Shown here one piece after another: positions 1-8,244 of a stretch of DNA of 64,000 nucleotides. The number at the start of each line of letters is the position of its first letter. Position 1 is the stretch's first letter. The notes beneath the pieces are model-generated. The model ran no database searches. It was given only the letters and a program-made list of their open reading frames with translations, and had not been told where the DNA came from. This DNA comes from Kineococcus endophyticus (GTDB lineage: Bacteria; Actinomycetota; Actinomycetes; Actinomycetales; Kineococcaceae). Where the stretch lies: contig NZ_JBFNQN010000010.1 in assembly GCF_040796495.1 (NCBI RefSeq), forward strand, positions 62,001 to 126,000, written 5' to 3'. Made by a program: the position numbers and the translations under genes.

Positions 1-1
1 G

Positions 2-205
2 CTGGACATCGTGGACCCGGGGGTCAACGGGGAGTTCTTCACCCCCGGCGACGGCGCCCAGCTGCAACGGGTCGTGGGCCACCTGCGCCAGGACACCGGC
101 GCCCGGCTCGAACTCGCCGGCCGGGCCCGGACCTCCGTGGCCGGTCGCGACTGGACATCGGTCGGGCACGACCTCGTCGCGACCTACCGCGCGGTGTCCG
201 TCTAG
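2..205 (+). CDS. Glycosyltransferase family 4-like, C-terminal end (partial)
   Basis: The 5' end lies outside the window; the frame is open from base 2 to a TAG stop. The visible 67 residues contain the stretch GVNGEFFTPGD followed by a short helix rich in R/A and a closing helix. This is the usual C-terminal part of GT-B fold, family 1/4 glycosyltransferases, where a Gly-x-x-Gly turn follows the donor-binding Glu and the last helix packs back on the N-domain. The catalytic and sugar-nucleotide residues would be upstream and cannot be checked. The stop overlaps by 4 bp the end of the convergent solute-binding protein gene. Family assignment rests only on this tail, so substrate and linkage are unknown. 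Confidence 0.55.
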   Translation: MDIVDPGVNGEFFTPGDGAQLQRVVGHLRQDTGARLELAGRARTSVAGRDWTSVGHDLVATYRAVSV

Positions 206-1593
206 GTGCCGGCCGGCTGGACGCCGACCGTCCCGAACCCCTCCGGGAGCCGGAACGGGCAGTACGGGCTCATCTGCGGCTCCACCCTGTCCTGGGCGCG
301 CTGCAGGGCCTCCCGGGCCGGGGTGCGGCTGTAGAGCACGGCGTCCTTGGCGTCGACCGTCGCGTCCCACAGCACCTGCGCCGCGGGCAGCGGCGGCCGG
401 GACGTGCTGTGCTGCAGCTCGTCGGCGAAGAACCGCAGCGACGGGTCCGAGGCGGAGGGGTCGGACAGCACGTCCACCCGGGTGGGCAGGCGCTTGAGCT
501 CGCCGAGCAGGGTCCGCTGCCCGTCCGCCCCCGCGTAGCTCGTCATGAAGTCCCACACCTCCTTCGACCGGCTCGACCCCTTCGGCGTCGCCACCGCGAA
601 ACCCCCCGACCACGTGTACGGCTGGTCACCGGGGGAGTTCACGGGCAGGTGCGTCACCCCGACGTCGAGGTCGGGTGCGTACTTGGCGAACTGCGACAGC
701 CACCACGGCGTGGCCGTGACGAAGGCCCGCCGCCCGGTGAACATCGTGTTCGCCGACGGGGGACCGGACGCGGGCTGGTAGGTCGCGAGGAACAGGTCGA
801 CCTTGGTGAAGTCCAGCCGGTCGCGCCACTCCTCGAGCTGCTCGTAGGCGTGCAGCACGGGGTCGGCGAGCAGGTCGACGCTGCAGCTGGTGTCGTCGAA
901 GTACTTCGCCCCGCGGGCGAACGAGTACGTCATCGGCCACCCCTCGTCGCTCCAGGGGATCCAGCCGATGCGTTCGTAGTTCCCGCGGGCGTCCCGGCGG
1001 GTGACGGCGTCGGCCATCTCCAGCACCCGGTCGAACGTGACCGGTCCGTTGGCCGGGTCGAGCTCGTCCGGGTCCACCCCCGCCTCGCGCAGCAGCTGCT
1101 TGTTGTAGAACAGCGAGCGGCAGTCGGTCTCGGTGGGCAGCGCGTAGAGCTTGCCGTCGTAGCTGGCCTCGTCGGCCGCGAAGCGCAGCCACCCCGAGCG
1201 GAACTCCTCGACGCTGACCCCGCTGTGCTCCTCGACGAGCGGGTCGAGGGGCTCGAGCAGGCCGAGGGCCGCGTACTGCGCCGTCGTGAACCGGTCGAGC
1301 AGCCAGACGTCCGGGGCGGTGCCGCCCCGCACGGCCGTGATGATGCTGGCGCCGTAGTTCAGGGAACCCGCCGGCACCTGGCTGGCCGTGATGCGGGTGC
1401 CGGGGTTCGCCGCGGTCCAGGCGTCCAGGAACCGCGTCTGCGCCGGCAGGTCGTCACCGCCGGCTCCCCAGAAGGAGATGTCGCCGGCGGCGCGCGGACC
1501 GGAACCGCACCCGGCGAGTCCGGCCAGCCCCGTGAGGCCGGCCAGCCCACCTCCGAGGACCGTGCGACGGCTGGGGTTCTGCGTGCGGCTCAC
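202..1593 (-). CDS. Carbohydrate ABC transporter substrate-binding lipoprotein
   Basis: Predicted extracytoplasmic sugar-binding protein of the MalE-like (SBP family 1) class, 463 residues. The start is GTG at 1593, overlapping the stop of the upstream permease as GTGA; the frame continues upstream but there it only shadows the permease. The N-terminus has a twin-arginine signal (SRRTVL) and a lipobox ending LAGC, so it is probably a Tat-exported lipoprotein. Family hallmarks include the opening beta strand ISFWGAGGD, a YDGKLYALPTE segment and a late VWDFMTSYAG motif. It is the last gene of a three-gene operon with two permeases. No ATPase is present, as is common in actinobacteria that use a shared MsiK-type ATPase (family knowledge). 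The bound sugar cannot be deduced. Confidence 0.9.
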   Translation of the reverse strand: MSRTQNPSRRTVLGGGLAGLTGLAGLAGCGSGPRAAGDISFWGAGGDDLPAQTRFLDAWTAANPGTRITASQVPAGSLNYGASIITAVRGGTAPDVWLLDRFTTAQYAALGLLEPLDPLVEEHSGVSVEEFRSGWLRFAADEASYDGKLYALPTETDCRSLFYNKQLLREAGVDPDELDPANGPVTFDRVLEMADAVTRRDARGNYERIGWIPWSDEGWPMTYSFARGAKYFDDTSCSVDLLADPVLHAYEQLEEWRDRLDFTKVDLFLATYQPASGPPSANTMFTGRRAFVTATPWWLSQFAKYAPDLDVGVTHLPVNSPGDQPYTWSGGFAVATPKGSSRSKEVWDFMTSYAGADGQRTLLGELKRLPTRVDVLSDPSASDPSLRFFADELQHSTSRPPLPAAQVLWDATVDAKDAVLYSRTPAREALQRAQDRVEPQMSPYCPFRLPEGFGTVGVQPAGT

Positions 1594-2483
1594 TTGAAGC
1601 TCCCGACGGTCGCGCCACGGATGAAGTAGCGCTGGAAGAGGAAGAAGAGGACCACCAGCGGCAGGATCACCAGGAACGACACCGCCATCAGCTGGTTGTA
1701 CTGGAAGTCCTCGGTGGAGGCGGTCATCGTGTACGCCTGGATGCCGATGGACAGCGTCTGCACGTCCTGGTCCTGCAGGTACAGCAGCGGGCCCATGAAG
1801 TCGTTCCAGGACCCCACGGCGGCGAAGATGGCGACCGTGGCGAGGGCCGGCCGGGCCTGCGGGAAGACGACGGTCCACAGCGTCCGCCACGCGTTCGCCC
1901 CGTCGATCGCGGCGGCGTCCAGCACGTCGCGCGGGAACTGCAGCAGGAACTGCCGGATGAGGAAGACGTAGAACGCGGACGCGAACATCGACGGCACGAC
2001 CAGCGGCGCCCAGGTGTTGATCCAGCCGAGCTTGGCGTAGAGGTCGAACATCGGGATGAGCGTGATGGGGAAGGGGATGAACAGCGTCGCGATGACGACG
2101 TAGAACACCTTGTCCCGGCCGGGCCACTGCAGGCAGGAGAACCCGTACGCCACGACGAAGTTCGAGGCGACGGCGAACACCACCGACAGCGCCGTCACGA
2201 CGACGGTGTTGCGGAAGAACGTGAAGAAGGGCATCGACTGCACGGCCGCGGAGAAGTTCTCCCAGTGCAGTTCGTGCGGCCACAGCGTCGGCGGGAACGC
2301 CGCCAGTTCCGTGTCGGACTTCAGGGCGCTGGCCACCATCCAGTACAGGGGTGCCAGGAACGCCAGCGAGATGACCAGCAGCACCACGCGGGCGGTCCAG
2401 CGGGCGCGCCGCGTGCGCACGGGGCGGGCGCGCAGGTCGCGCCGGGCGGATCCGAGGGTGGGGCGGGGGAGGGTCACGGCCAC
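1590..2483 (-). CDS. Carbohydrate ABC transporter permease, MalG-like
   Basis: Inner-membrane permease of a sugar ABC importer, 297 residues with six predicted membrane helices, the first at about residues 30-50. The EAA loop that docks the ATPase is visible near residues 190-210 (DAAAIDGANAWRTLWTVVFP). The C-terminus ends in the basic, short tail usual for MalG-type subunits. The GTG start at 2483 has an AGGAGA ribosome-binding site about 9 nt upstream, in the 31-nt gap after the partner permease. Its stop overlaps the start of the binding protein. It forms the channel with the other permease. Confidence 0.92.
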   Translation of the reverse strand: MAVTLPRPTLGSARRDLRARPVRTRRARWTARVVLLVISLAFLAPLYWMVASALKSDTELAAFPPTLWPHELHWENFSAAVQSMPFFTFFRNTVVVTALSVVFAVASNFVVAYGFSCLQWPGRDKVFYVVIATLFIPFPITLIPMFDLYAKLGWINTWAPLVVPSMFASAFYVFLIRQFLLQFPRDVLDAAAIDGANAWRTLWTVVFPQARPALATVAIFAAVGSWNDFMGPLLYLQDQDVQTLSIGIQAYTMTASTEDFQYNQLMAVSFLVILPLVVLFFLFQRYFIRGATVGSFK

Positions 2484-2514
2484 GTCGTCGTCTCCTCTCG
2501 TCTCTCGTCGGGTC

Positions 2515-3504
2515 TCAGCCGGCGTCGAGGTCGTAGTTCACGAAGCGCTTCGACAGGACGTAGACGAGCGCGGACAGGGTGACGCCCACCACGAACAGCA
2601 GGAACGCCAGAGCGGAGGCGTAACCGAGGGAGGCGTAGCTGAAGGCGTTGCGGTAGACGTACAGCATGTAGAAGAGGGTTCCGTTGTCCGGACCGCCGAC
2701 CGCGTCGGAGACCCCCGCCGAGACGACGTACCCCTCGGTGAAGATCTGCAGCGCGCTGGAGATCCCGGTGATGAGGTTGAACAGGATGACCGGGGAGATG
2801 AGCGGCAGCGTGATCGACAGGAACTGCCGCACCGGCCCGGCCCCGTCGACCCGGGCGGCCTCGTACAGCGTCGGAGGCACGGCGCGCAGGCCGGCCAGGA
2901 AGATCAGCGCCGCGTTGCCGGCGGCGAGCTGGGCCATCGCGACGATGACGAACTTGATGGTCCGGGGGTCTCCGAGGAGGTTGACGTCGCCGGCGCCGAA
3001 CACGCGCAGCACCTGGTTCACGACGCCGAACTGCGGGTTGACGAAGACGATGAAGATGAACCCGAGGGCGAACGTCGGCACGAGCGAGGGGATGTACAGG
3101 GCCGTCCGGTACCACCGGACCTCGCGCAGGTCCTGGTTCATCGCGATGGCCACCACGAGTGCCACCAGCAGGCTGCAGGGGACCGCGACCACGGCGTACA
3201 GCAGCGTGTTCCCGATGGAGGTCCGCACGAGCGGGTCCACCGCCGCCGACACGTAGTTCGTGAACCCGACGAAGTCGGGGGAGTTCATCCCGGAGTACCG
3301 GGTGAGGCTCACGACGAACGAGTAGACGACCGGGTAGACGACGAAGACGACGACCCCGACGATCCACGGGGAGACGAAGGCCAGCCCCGTCCACAGGCGC
3401 CTCCGGTCGCGTGGGCTCAGTCGCGGCCCGGTGCGGCGCACCTCGAGGACGCCCGCGCGCAGGCGCGGTGGGTCCGTGGTCGTTCGACCGGTCGCTGGGA
3501 ACAC
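2515..3504 (-). CDS. Carbohydrate ABC transporter permease, MalF-like
   Basis: First gene of the sugar-importer operon, about 329 residues. Six membrane helices are predicted, beginning at WTGLAFVSPWIVGVVVF, and the EAA loop is visible (YEAARVDGAGPVRQFLSITLP). Three in-frame GTG starts are possible: 3570, 3504 and 3441. I chose 3504 because a GGAGG lies 4 nt upstream. The 3570 codon falls where the -10 element should be if the TTGACA at 3593-3588 is the -35. The 3441 start has no ribosome-binding site but would give a more typical short N-terminus. A palindromic operator-like site overlaps the proposed -35. The start is the only uncertain part. Confidence 0.88.
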   Translation of the reverse strand: MFPATGRTTTDPPRLRAGVLEVRRTGPRLSPRDRRRLWTGLAFVSPWIVGVVVFVVYPVVYSFVVSLTRYSGMNSPDFVGFTNYVSAAVDPLVRTSIGNTLLYAVVAVPCSLLVALVVAIAMNQDLREVRWYRTALYIPSLVPTFALGFIFIVFVNPQFGVVNQVLRVFGAGDVNLLGDPRTIKFVIVAMAQLAAGNAALIFLAGLRAVPPTLYEAARVDGAGPVRQFLSITLPLISPVILFNLITGISSALQIFTEGYVVSAGVSDAVGGPDNGTLFYMLYVYRNAFSYASLGYASALAFLLFVVGVTLSALVYVLSKRFVNYDLDAG

Positions 3505-3584
3505 GAGACCTCCGGGACGGCGGACTTCCCGTCGGCCGGCGTTGGACGACGGGTCGTGCGCCCAGTCCACCCCGCGACCCTGGA

Positions 3585-3604
3585 GTCTGTCAACGTTCTC
3601 AGAC
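3585..3604. promoter_or_regulatory. LacI-type operator overlapping a -35 element
   Basis: A 20-bp dyad has arms GTCTG and CAGAC around a central AACGTT (8 of 10 pairs match). A central CG step with dyad symmetry is typical of LacI/GalR family operators. Read on the minus strand the site contains TTGACA at 3593-3588, a consensus -35. It sits directly upstream of the sugar ABC operon and overlaps the stop codon of the oxygenase gene. A repressor here would block transcription of the importer. No LacI gene is adjacent, so the regulator is unknown. Confidence 0.5.
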
Positions 3605-4546
3605 GAGTTCCGGGACGCCGTCCTCCCTCAGCCACTCCGGGCGGGGGCCACGGCCCAGGCGGTACCGGGCGGCTCGTTCCGACGGGCTGTGGGGTCCGAG
3701 GGCGAGCCTCAGGGCCTTCAGCGAGACCCGGGCCGCGGCCAGTTCCCGGCGCAACCGGGCGGAGGTGGACGACCTGCCGCGGCCCGGCACGCCGGCGAGG
3801 TCGGCCAGGGTGGGGGACAGCACGAGCGACCCCGCGCGGGCGATGCGGCGGTACACGAGGCGTTCGGCGCGGCCCAGACCCGTGGGGCCGGTGATGAAGG
3901 CGCGCAGGTCGTCGGGCACGGGAACCAGCCCGGGACGCTGCTCGTGCAACGCCTCCGCGAGCTCCCTGCGGGAGGTCGGCAGGTCGAGGGCGCCGAGAGC
4001 CCGGGCGCTGCGCGCCCAGTCGGCCACGTACTCGTCCCCCCACCGCGACCCGAACCGCGGGGTCAGGTCGTTCCCGCAGGCGTCCTGGGCGGCCAGGAAC
4101 GCGTCCGTGAAGGCCAGGTGGACCCAGCGCAGCAGGGCTGGGTCGGACGCGGAGTAGGGCCGGCCGTCGGGTGCGGTCCCTCGCACGCGCTGGTGCATCC
4201 CGCGGACGCGAGCCGCCTCCCGATCGGCCAGCTGCGACGATCCGAACGTCGTGACGGTGAGCCAACGCGCCGTGCCGGCGAGCCTGCCCCACGGATCGGT
4301 GCGGTAGGTGGAGTGCCGTTGCACGCCCGCGAGGGCGAGCGGGTGGGTGCCCTGGCCCAGCAGGGCCGCGACCCCGCCCACGAGGGTGGACAGGTCGCCG
4401 TGGACGCGCCAGACGACGCCGTCCGGCTCGAACCAGCCCGGACCCTCGCCGACGGTGGCGATGGCCCGGACCCAGTCCGGCGCCCCGCTCGGGTCACCCG
4501 AGACGCGGCGCCGGAACCGGGCGCGGAAGCGGTCGGAGGTGCGCAG
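3599..4546 (-). CDS. MpaB-family (DUF2236) oxygenase, probable CTG start
   Basis: Member of the latex-clearing/MpaB family of heme oxygenase-like proteins (DUF2236), about 315 residues. Seen: the N-terminal block ending in WRVHGDLSTL, then VRGMHQRVRGT, a DG.PYSA loop and LLRWVHLAFTDAFL with the conserved His of the family. The first ATG/GTG/TTG codon is GTG at 4381, but the 55 codons before it encode the conserved N-terminal segment, open back to 4546. There CTG follows a GGAG motif by 4 nt, just after the stop of the upstream small gene, so I propose CTG initiation. The reaction and substrate are unknown; characterised relatives oxidise polyisoprene or act in fungal mycophenolic acid synthesis. 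The gene lies in tandem with the 70-residue membrane protein. Confidence 0.82.
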   Translation of the reverse strand: MRTSDRFRARFRRRVSGDPSGAPDWVRAIATVGEGPGWFEPDGVVWRVHGDLSTLVGGVAALLGQGTHPLALAGVQRHSTYRTDPWGRLAGTARWLTVTTFGSSQLADREAARVRGMHQRVRGTAPDGRPYSASDPALLRWVHLAFTDAFLAAQDACGNDLTPRFGSRWGDEYVADWARSARALGALDLPTSRRELAEALHEQRPGLVPVPDDLRAFITGPTGLGRAERLVYRRIARAGSLVLSPTLADLAGVPGRGRSSTSARLRRELAAARVSLKALRLALGPHSPSERAARYRLGRGPRPEWLREDGVPELV

Positions 4547-4553
4547 CGCGCTC

Positions 4554-4766
4554 CTACTTCTCGTAGCTGCGCAGCGCGTTGCCCACGCCGAAGAACGTGG
4601 GGGCCCAGTGGCCGACGAAGATGCCCCAGCGGTCGGCGCGGTCCACGCCCGCGTCCTCGGCCTTGCGCGAGATCGTCCAGGCCAGGAACGACAGCCCGAT
4701 GCTGGCGAAACCGGCCGTGTAGGCCCACTCGGACTTGATCCCGGCCTCGTGCAGCGACTTGATCAC
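4554..4766 (-). CDS. Conserved 70-residue membrane protein
   Basis: Small gene with GTG start at 4766 preceded by GAGGAGA. Two hydrophobic segments (about residues 15-33 and 48-62) flank a charged loop, SRKAEDAGVDRADRWG. The C-terminal half (GIFVGHWAPTFFGVGNALRSYEK) resembles a small actinobacterial membrane protein family of unknown function that I recognise only by pattern. It ends 7 nt before the proposed CTG start of the oxygenase, and its TAG stop overlaps the GGAG that could serve that gene, so the two are probably translationally coupled. A longer frame reaching 5042 exists, but it runs into the divergent gene and has no good start. Confidence 0.7.
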   Translation of the reverse strand: MIKSLHEAGIKSEWAYTAGFASIGLSFLAWTISRKAEDAGVDRADRWGIFVGHWAPTFFGVGNALRSYEK

Positions 4767-4944
4767 GGTGTCTCCTCGGTAGTGCGGTGGGTTGAGCGGT
4801 GGGAACTGCGTGGTCGTCGGGTGACACCTGCATCTGACCGCGGTCCGCGCGGGCCCGCCACCGGAGAGCGACCGAACTGTGACCTGGACCACGCATCCAC
4901 CGGGCCCCTCAGGTCCGAAGGGATGGGTGAGAGGGGGTGACGAC

Positions 4945-6504
4945 GTGCACCGACGTTCGACGAAGGACTCAGCGACCGACCGGCCCGGCGTCGCCGGCCA
5001 CCTGTGGGGTGCCCTGTGCGGGGTGCTCTCCGGGGGCCTCACCCTCGGGGTCGGTTCCCTGGTCGCCTCGTTCCTCGTCCGGTCCTCCGACCCCGTGCTC
5101 GGGGTCGGTCAGGAGTTCATCGCCCGCACGCCGGAGTGGCTCAAGGAGTGGGCCATCCGGCAGTTCGGCCAGTCCGACAAGGCGGTCCTGCTGGGCAGCC
5201 TGTACGGCACGCTCGTCGTGTTCTTCGTCGTGCTGGGGCTCCTGGCCCGTCGGCACCTGCGGGTCGCCCTCGCGGGTGTCACGGTCCTCGGGGTCGCCGC
5301 GGTCGGTGCTACGCTCAACCGGCCGGACGCCACGGCCCTCAGCTGGCTCCCCTCGACGATCGGCACCGTGGCGGGTGCCCTCGCCCTGGTCCTCGGCACC
5401 CGTGCGCTGCGGCGACGCGGCCGGGGCCCTGCCGGGGGCGCCCTGTCCCGCCGGTCGGTCGTCCTCGGCGGCGTCGCCGTCGTCGCGGCCGGCAGTGCCG
5501 GCGCGGGCGCGGCGGTCACGTCGTCCCGGTCCGTCGCGCAGGCCCGGTCCAAGATCGTGCTGCCGAAGCCCGCCTCGCCCGCGCCGGCGCTCCCCCCGGG
5601 GATCGACACGGTCGAGGGGATCACCCCCTACGTGACGAGCGCGAAGGACTTCTACCGGGTGGACACGGCGCTGTCCGTGCCGCAGGTGGACGTCTCGTCG
5701 TGGTCGCTGCGCATCCACGGCATGGTCGACCGCGAGGTCTCCGTGACGTTCGAGGACCTGCTCGCGGAGGACCTCGTCGAGCGGTGGACGACCATGACGT
5801 GCGTCTCCAACGAGGTCGGTGGGAACCTCGTGGGGAACGCCCGGTGGTTGGGGGTTCCGCTGACCCTGCTGCTCGACCGGGCGGGTCTGGACCGGGACGC
5901 CGACATGCTGCTGTCCCGTTCCTCCGACGGTTTCACGATCTCGACCCCGGTCGCCGACGCGACCGACGGGCGGGACTCGATGATCGCCGTCGGCATGAAC
6001 GGAGAACCCCTGACGGACGTGCACGGGTTTCCCGCCCGCATGCTCGTGCCGGGGTTGTACGGGTACGTCTCGGCCTGCAAGTGGATCACCGAGATCGAGG
6101 TCACCCGGTTCGACCGGGCGAGCGCCTACTGGACCGACCGCGGGTGGGCTCGGGAGGCGCCGATCAAGACGGCCGTGCGCATCGACGTCCCCGCTTCGTT
6201 CGGTCAGGTCCGTTCCGGCGCAACGGTTCCCGTGGCCGGTGTGGCCTGGGCCCAGACCCGCGGGATCTCCGGGGTGGAGGTCTCGGTGGACTCCGGGCCG
6301 TGGCGCGCGGCAGAACTCCTGCCGTCGGTCGGGAAGAACTCCTGGGTCCAGTGGACCGTCGGCCTCGACGGTCTGGAACCCGGGAACCACACCCTGCGGG
6401 CCCGTGCCACGGACGGGACGGGGCAGCTCCAGACGGAGGCCGTGGCGAAACCCATCCCGGACGGTTCGTCCGGATGGCCCAGCAAGTTGTTCACCGTCGT
6501 CTAG
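4945..6504 (+). CDS. Membrane-anchored molybdopterin oxidoreductase (sulfite oxidase family)
   Basis: 519 residues, GTG start with an AGGGGG-type ribosome-binding site. The N-terminal 170 residues hold four or five membrane helices. A twin-arginine motif (SRRSVVLGG) follows at about residue 166 before a last hydrophobic stretch. The C-terminal part is a sulfite oxidase-type domain: the Mo-ligating Cys is residue 286 in [11 protein letters not shown], followed by the [10 protein letters not shown] loop and the terminal Mo-co dimerisation-like Ig domain ([13 protein letters not shown]). Predicted to face outside the membrane and perform a Mo-dependent oxidation or reduction; the substrate is unknown. 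It precedes a fasciclin lipoprotein gene, a pairing known in actinobacteria within SigK-type regulons. No sigma/anti-sigma pair is present here. Confidence 0.88.
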   Translation: MHRRSTKDSATDRPGVAGHLWGALCGVLSGGLTLGVGSLVASFLVRSSDPVLGVGQEFIARTPEWLKEWAIRQFGQSDKAVLLGSLYGTLVVFFVVLGLLARRHLRVALAGVTVLGVAAVGATLNRPDATALSWLPSTIGTVAGALALVLGTRALRRRGRGPAGGALSRRSVVLGGVAVVAAGSAGAGAAVTSSRSVAQARSKIVLPKPASPAPALPPGIDTVEGITPYVTSAKDFYRVDTALSVPQVDVSSWSLRIHGMVDREVSVTFEDLLAEDLVERWTTMTCVSNEVGGNLVGNARWLGVPLTLLLDRAGLDRDADMLLSRSSDGFTISTPVADATDGRDSMIAVGMNGEPLTDVHGFPARMLVPGLYGYVSACKWITEIEVTRFDRASAYWTDRGWAREAPIKTAVRIDVPASFGQVRSGATVPVAGVAWAQTRGISGVEVSVDSGPWRAAELLPSVGKNSWVQWTVGLDGLEPGNHTLRARATDGTGQLQTEAVAKPIPDGSSGWPSKLFTVV

Positions 6505-6543
6505 AAACTCCGGTGACGTTTCGGCAACGGCCGGAGCGGTACC

Positions 6544-6575
6544 CCGTTCTCGAGGTGCGAAACCCTCGAGGACGG
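6544..6575. terminator. 12-bp hairpin between Mo-oxidoreductase and fasciclin genes
   Basis: CCGTTCTCGAGG at 6544-6555 pairs with CCTCGAGGACGG at 6564-6575, with one U-G wobble and an 8-nt loop. It lies 40 nt after one stop codon and 41 nt before the next start. There is no U tract, so it may be a non-canonical terminator/attenuator or an mRNA-stabilising stem that sets the ratio of the two products. Confidence 0.5.
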
Positions 6576-6616
6576 TTGACCATCGAACTACCGCACCAGA
6601 AACCGAGGAGAAACCC

Positions 6617-7330
6617 ATGTCCACGCTGAACACCACGTCGAACGGCAAGAAGGCCTTCTCCCTGGTGGCCCTCGCCGGGGCCCTCACACTGGCCGTGGCC
6701 GGCTGCGGCGGCTCGGACGGGACCGCGGGGAACGCCGAGCCCTCGACGAGCACCTCGTCCTCGTCGTCCAGCTCGATGTCCTCCAGCCCGTCCGAGAGCA
6801 TGACGAGCTCGATGGCCTCGGACACCACCCCGGTCGGCCCCGGCTGCGCCGACTACGCCGCGCAGGTCCCGAGCGGTGCCGGTTCGGTCGAGGGCATGTC
6901 CACGGCGAACGTCACGACGGCCGCGTCCAACAACCCGCTGCTGAAGACGCTCACCGCCGCCGTCTCCGGTCAGCTGAACTCGCAGGTGAACCTGGTCGAC
7001 ACGCTCAACGGTGGCGAGTTCACGGTCTTCGCGCCCGTGGACACCGCCTTCGAGAAGCTGCCGGCCGACACCGTGAACTCGCTCAAGACCCCCGAGGGCG
7101 CCCAGACGCTGACCAAGGTCCTCACCTACCACGTCGTGCAGGGGAAGATGACCCCGCAGCAGCTGCTCGACGCGAAGTCCGTCAAGACCGTCGAGGGCCA
7201 GAACGTCGAGGTCGCCGGTTCGGCCGACGCCCTCACGGTCAACGGGTCGACGAACGTGATCTGCGGCAACGTCCAGACCTCGAACGCGACCGTCTACCTC
7301 ATCGACTCGGTGCTGATGCCGCCGTCCTGA
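6617..7330 (+). CDS. Fasciclin-domain (MPT70/MPT83-like) surface lipoprotein
   Basis: 237 residues; ATG start with GAGGAG 7 nt upstream. The signal peptide ends in a lipobox (VAGC near residue 35), followed by a Ser/Thr/Met-rich linker of about 35 residues and one fasciclin (FAS1) domain from about residue 90 to the end. The FAS1 H1 and H2 boxes are visible as [15 protein letters not shown] and [10 protein letters not shown]. This is the architecture of mycobacterial MPT83. A role in adhesion or cell-surface organisation is family knowledge, not shown here. It follows the molybdopterin enzyme after a hairpin. Its 3' end overlaps the convergent ROK kinase by 32 bp. Confidence 0.9.
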   Translation: MSTLNTTSNGKKAFSLVALAGALTLAVAGCGGSDGTAGNAEPSTSTSSSSSSSMSSSPSESMTSSMASDTTPVGPGCADYAAQVPSGAGSVEGMSTANVTTAASNNPLLKTLTAAVSGQLNSQVNLVDTLNGGEFTVFAPVDTAFEKLPADTVNSLKTPEGAQTLTKVLTYHVVQGKMTPQQLLDAKSVKTVEGQNVEVAGSADALTVNGSTNVICGNVQTSNATVYLIDSVLMPPS

Positions 7331-8234
7331 CGGACGACGTGACCGTCGCCGTCGCGGCACCGATCGCCGCGACGGGACGGTCCGCGGGCAGCAGGGCGAG
7401 TCGCGAGGCGATCCCCAGCCCGCGCACGAAGGCGGACCCCTCGGCCTGCCGGTCCAGCGCACGCCCCACGGCGTGCAGGACCGGCAGGCCGTTCGTCGTC
7501 ACCCCACCTGCCAGGACGACGACCGCCGGGTCGACCGTCAGCACCAGGGTCCGCACCGCGAGGGCGACCGCGGTCGCCCACCGGTCCACGACGGCCGCGG
7601 CCGCCGGATCCCCCGCGGCGGCGGCTGCGAACAGGTGCCCGCCCTCGCGGCCGGGTTCTCCGTGCGGCCAGGCGCGTTGCAGCGCCGACCCCGCGGCGAC
7701 CGTCTCCAGGCACCCGCGCTGCCCGCACCCGCAGCGTTCCCCGGCCGGGTCCACGGCCAGGTGCCCGACCTCGCCGGCCGCGGCGCTGGCGCCGCGCTGC
7801 AGGACTCCGCCCACCACGAGCCCCGCCGCGACCCCTGTCCCCAGGGAGAGCAGGGCGAGGTCCCCGGCGGGCTCGAGCGACCGCCAGGCGCCCCACGTCG
7901 CCGCCTTGACGTCGTTCTCCACCGCGACGGGGACGCCGCCGACGGCCGCGCCCAGGAGGTCCGCCAGCGGGACGGGTTCCGGGCCGAACCCCAGGTTCAC
8001 GGCGTCGCGCACGCATCCCGTGTCCGGGTCGACCAGCCCGGGGACCCCGACACCCACGTGCTCGGGGACGGCGCCCGCGGCCTGCACGAGCTCGACCACG
8101 GCCGCGCTCGCGGAGGCGACCACCTCGTCGCGCCCCAGACGGGTCCGGTGCCGGCACGTGGCCAGCACCTCGCCGTCGGGCCCGAGGGCGACGCCGTCGA
8201 CCGACGTGCCGCCGATGTCCAGGCCGATGCGCAC
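7299..8234 (-). CDS. ROK-family sugar kinase
   Basis: 311 residues starting at GTG 8234 ([13 protein letters not shown]). The N-terminal ATPase phosphate loop is DIGGT. The ROK zinc motif is visible as the Cys-rich [10 protein letters not shown], preceded by [10 protein letters not shown] with its catalytic-region His. The catalytic Asp is in the END of [10 protein letters not shown]. There is no HTH domain, so this is an enzyme and not a ROK repressor. It most likely phosphorylates glucose or N-acetylglucosamine/N-acetylmannosamine; the neighbouring hexosaminidases favour an amino sugar. It is the last gene of the operon ROK regulator - GH20 - kinase, 10 nt after the GH20 stop. Confidence 0.88.
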   Translation of the reverse strand: MRIGLDIGGTSVDGVALGPDGEVLATCRHRTRLGRDEVVASASAAVVELVQAAGAVPEHVGVGVPGLVDPDTGCVRDAVNLGFGPEPVPLADLLGAAVGGVPVAVENDVKAATWGAWRSLEPAGDLALLSLGTGVAAGLVVGGVLQRGASAAAGEVGHLAVDPAGERCGCGQRGCLETVAAGSALQRAWPHGEPGREGGHLFAAAAAGDPAAAAVVDRWATAVALAVRTLVLTVDPAVVVLAGGVTTNGLPVLHAVGRALDRQAEGSAFVRGLGIASRLALLPADRPVAAIGAATATVTSSVRTAASAPSR

Positions 8235-8244
8235 GGCGCGGCCG

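Noticed and set aside
1594-2283. N-terminal extension of the first binding protein
   Set aside because: It overlaps the permease in another frame and would place the Tat lipoprotein signal in the middle of the protein.
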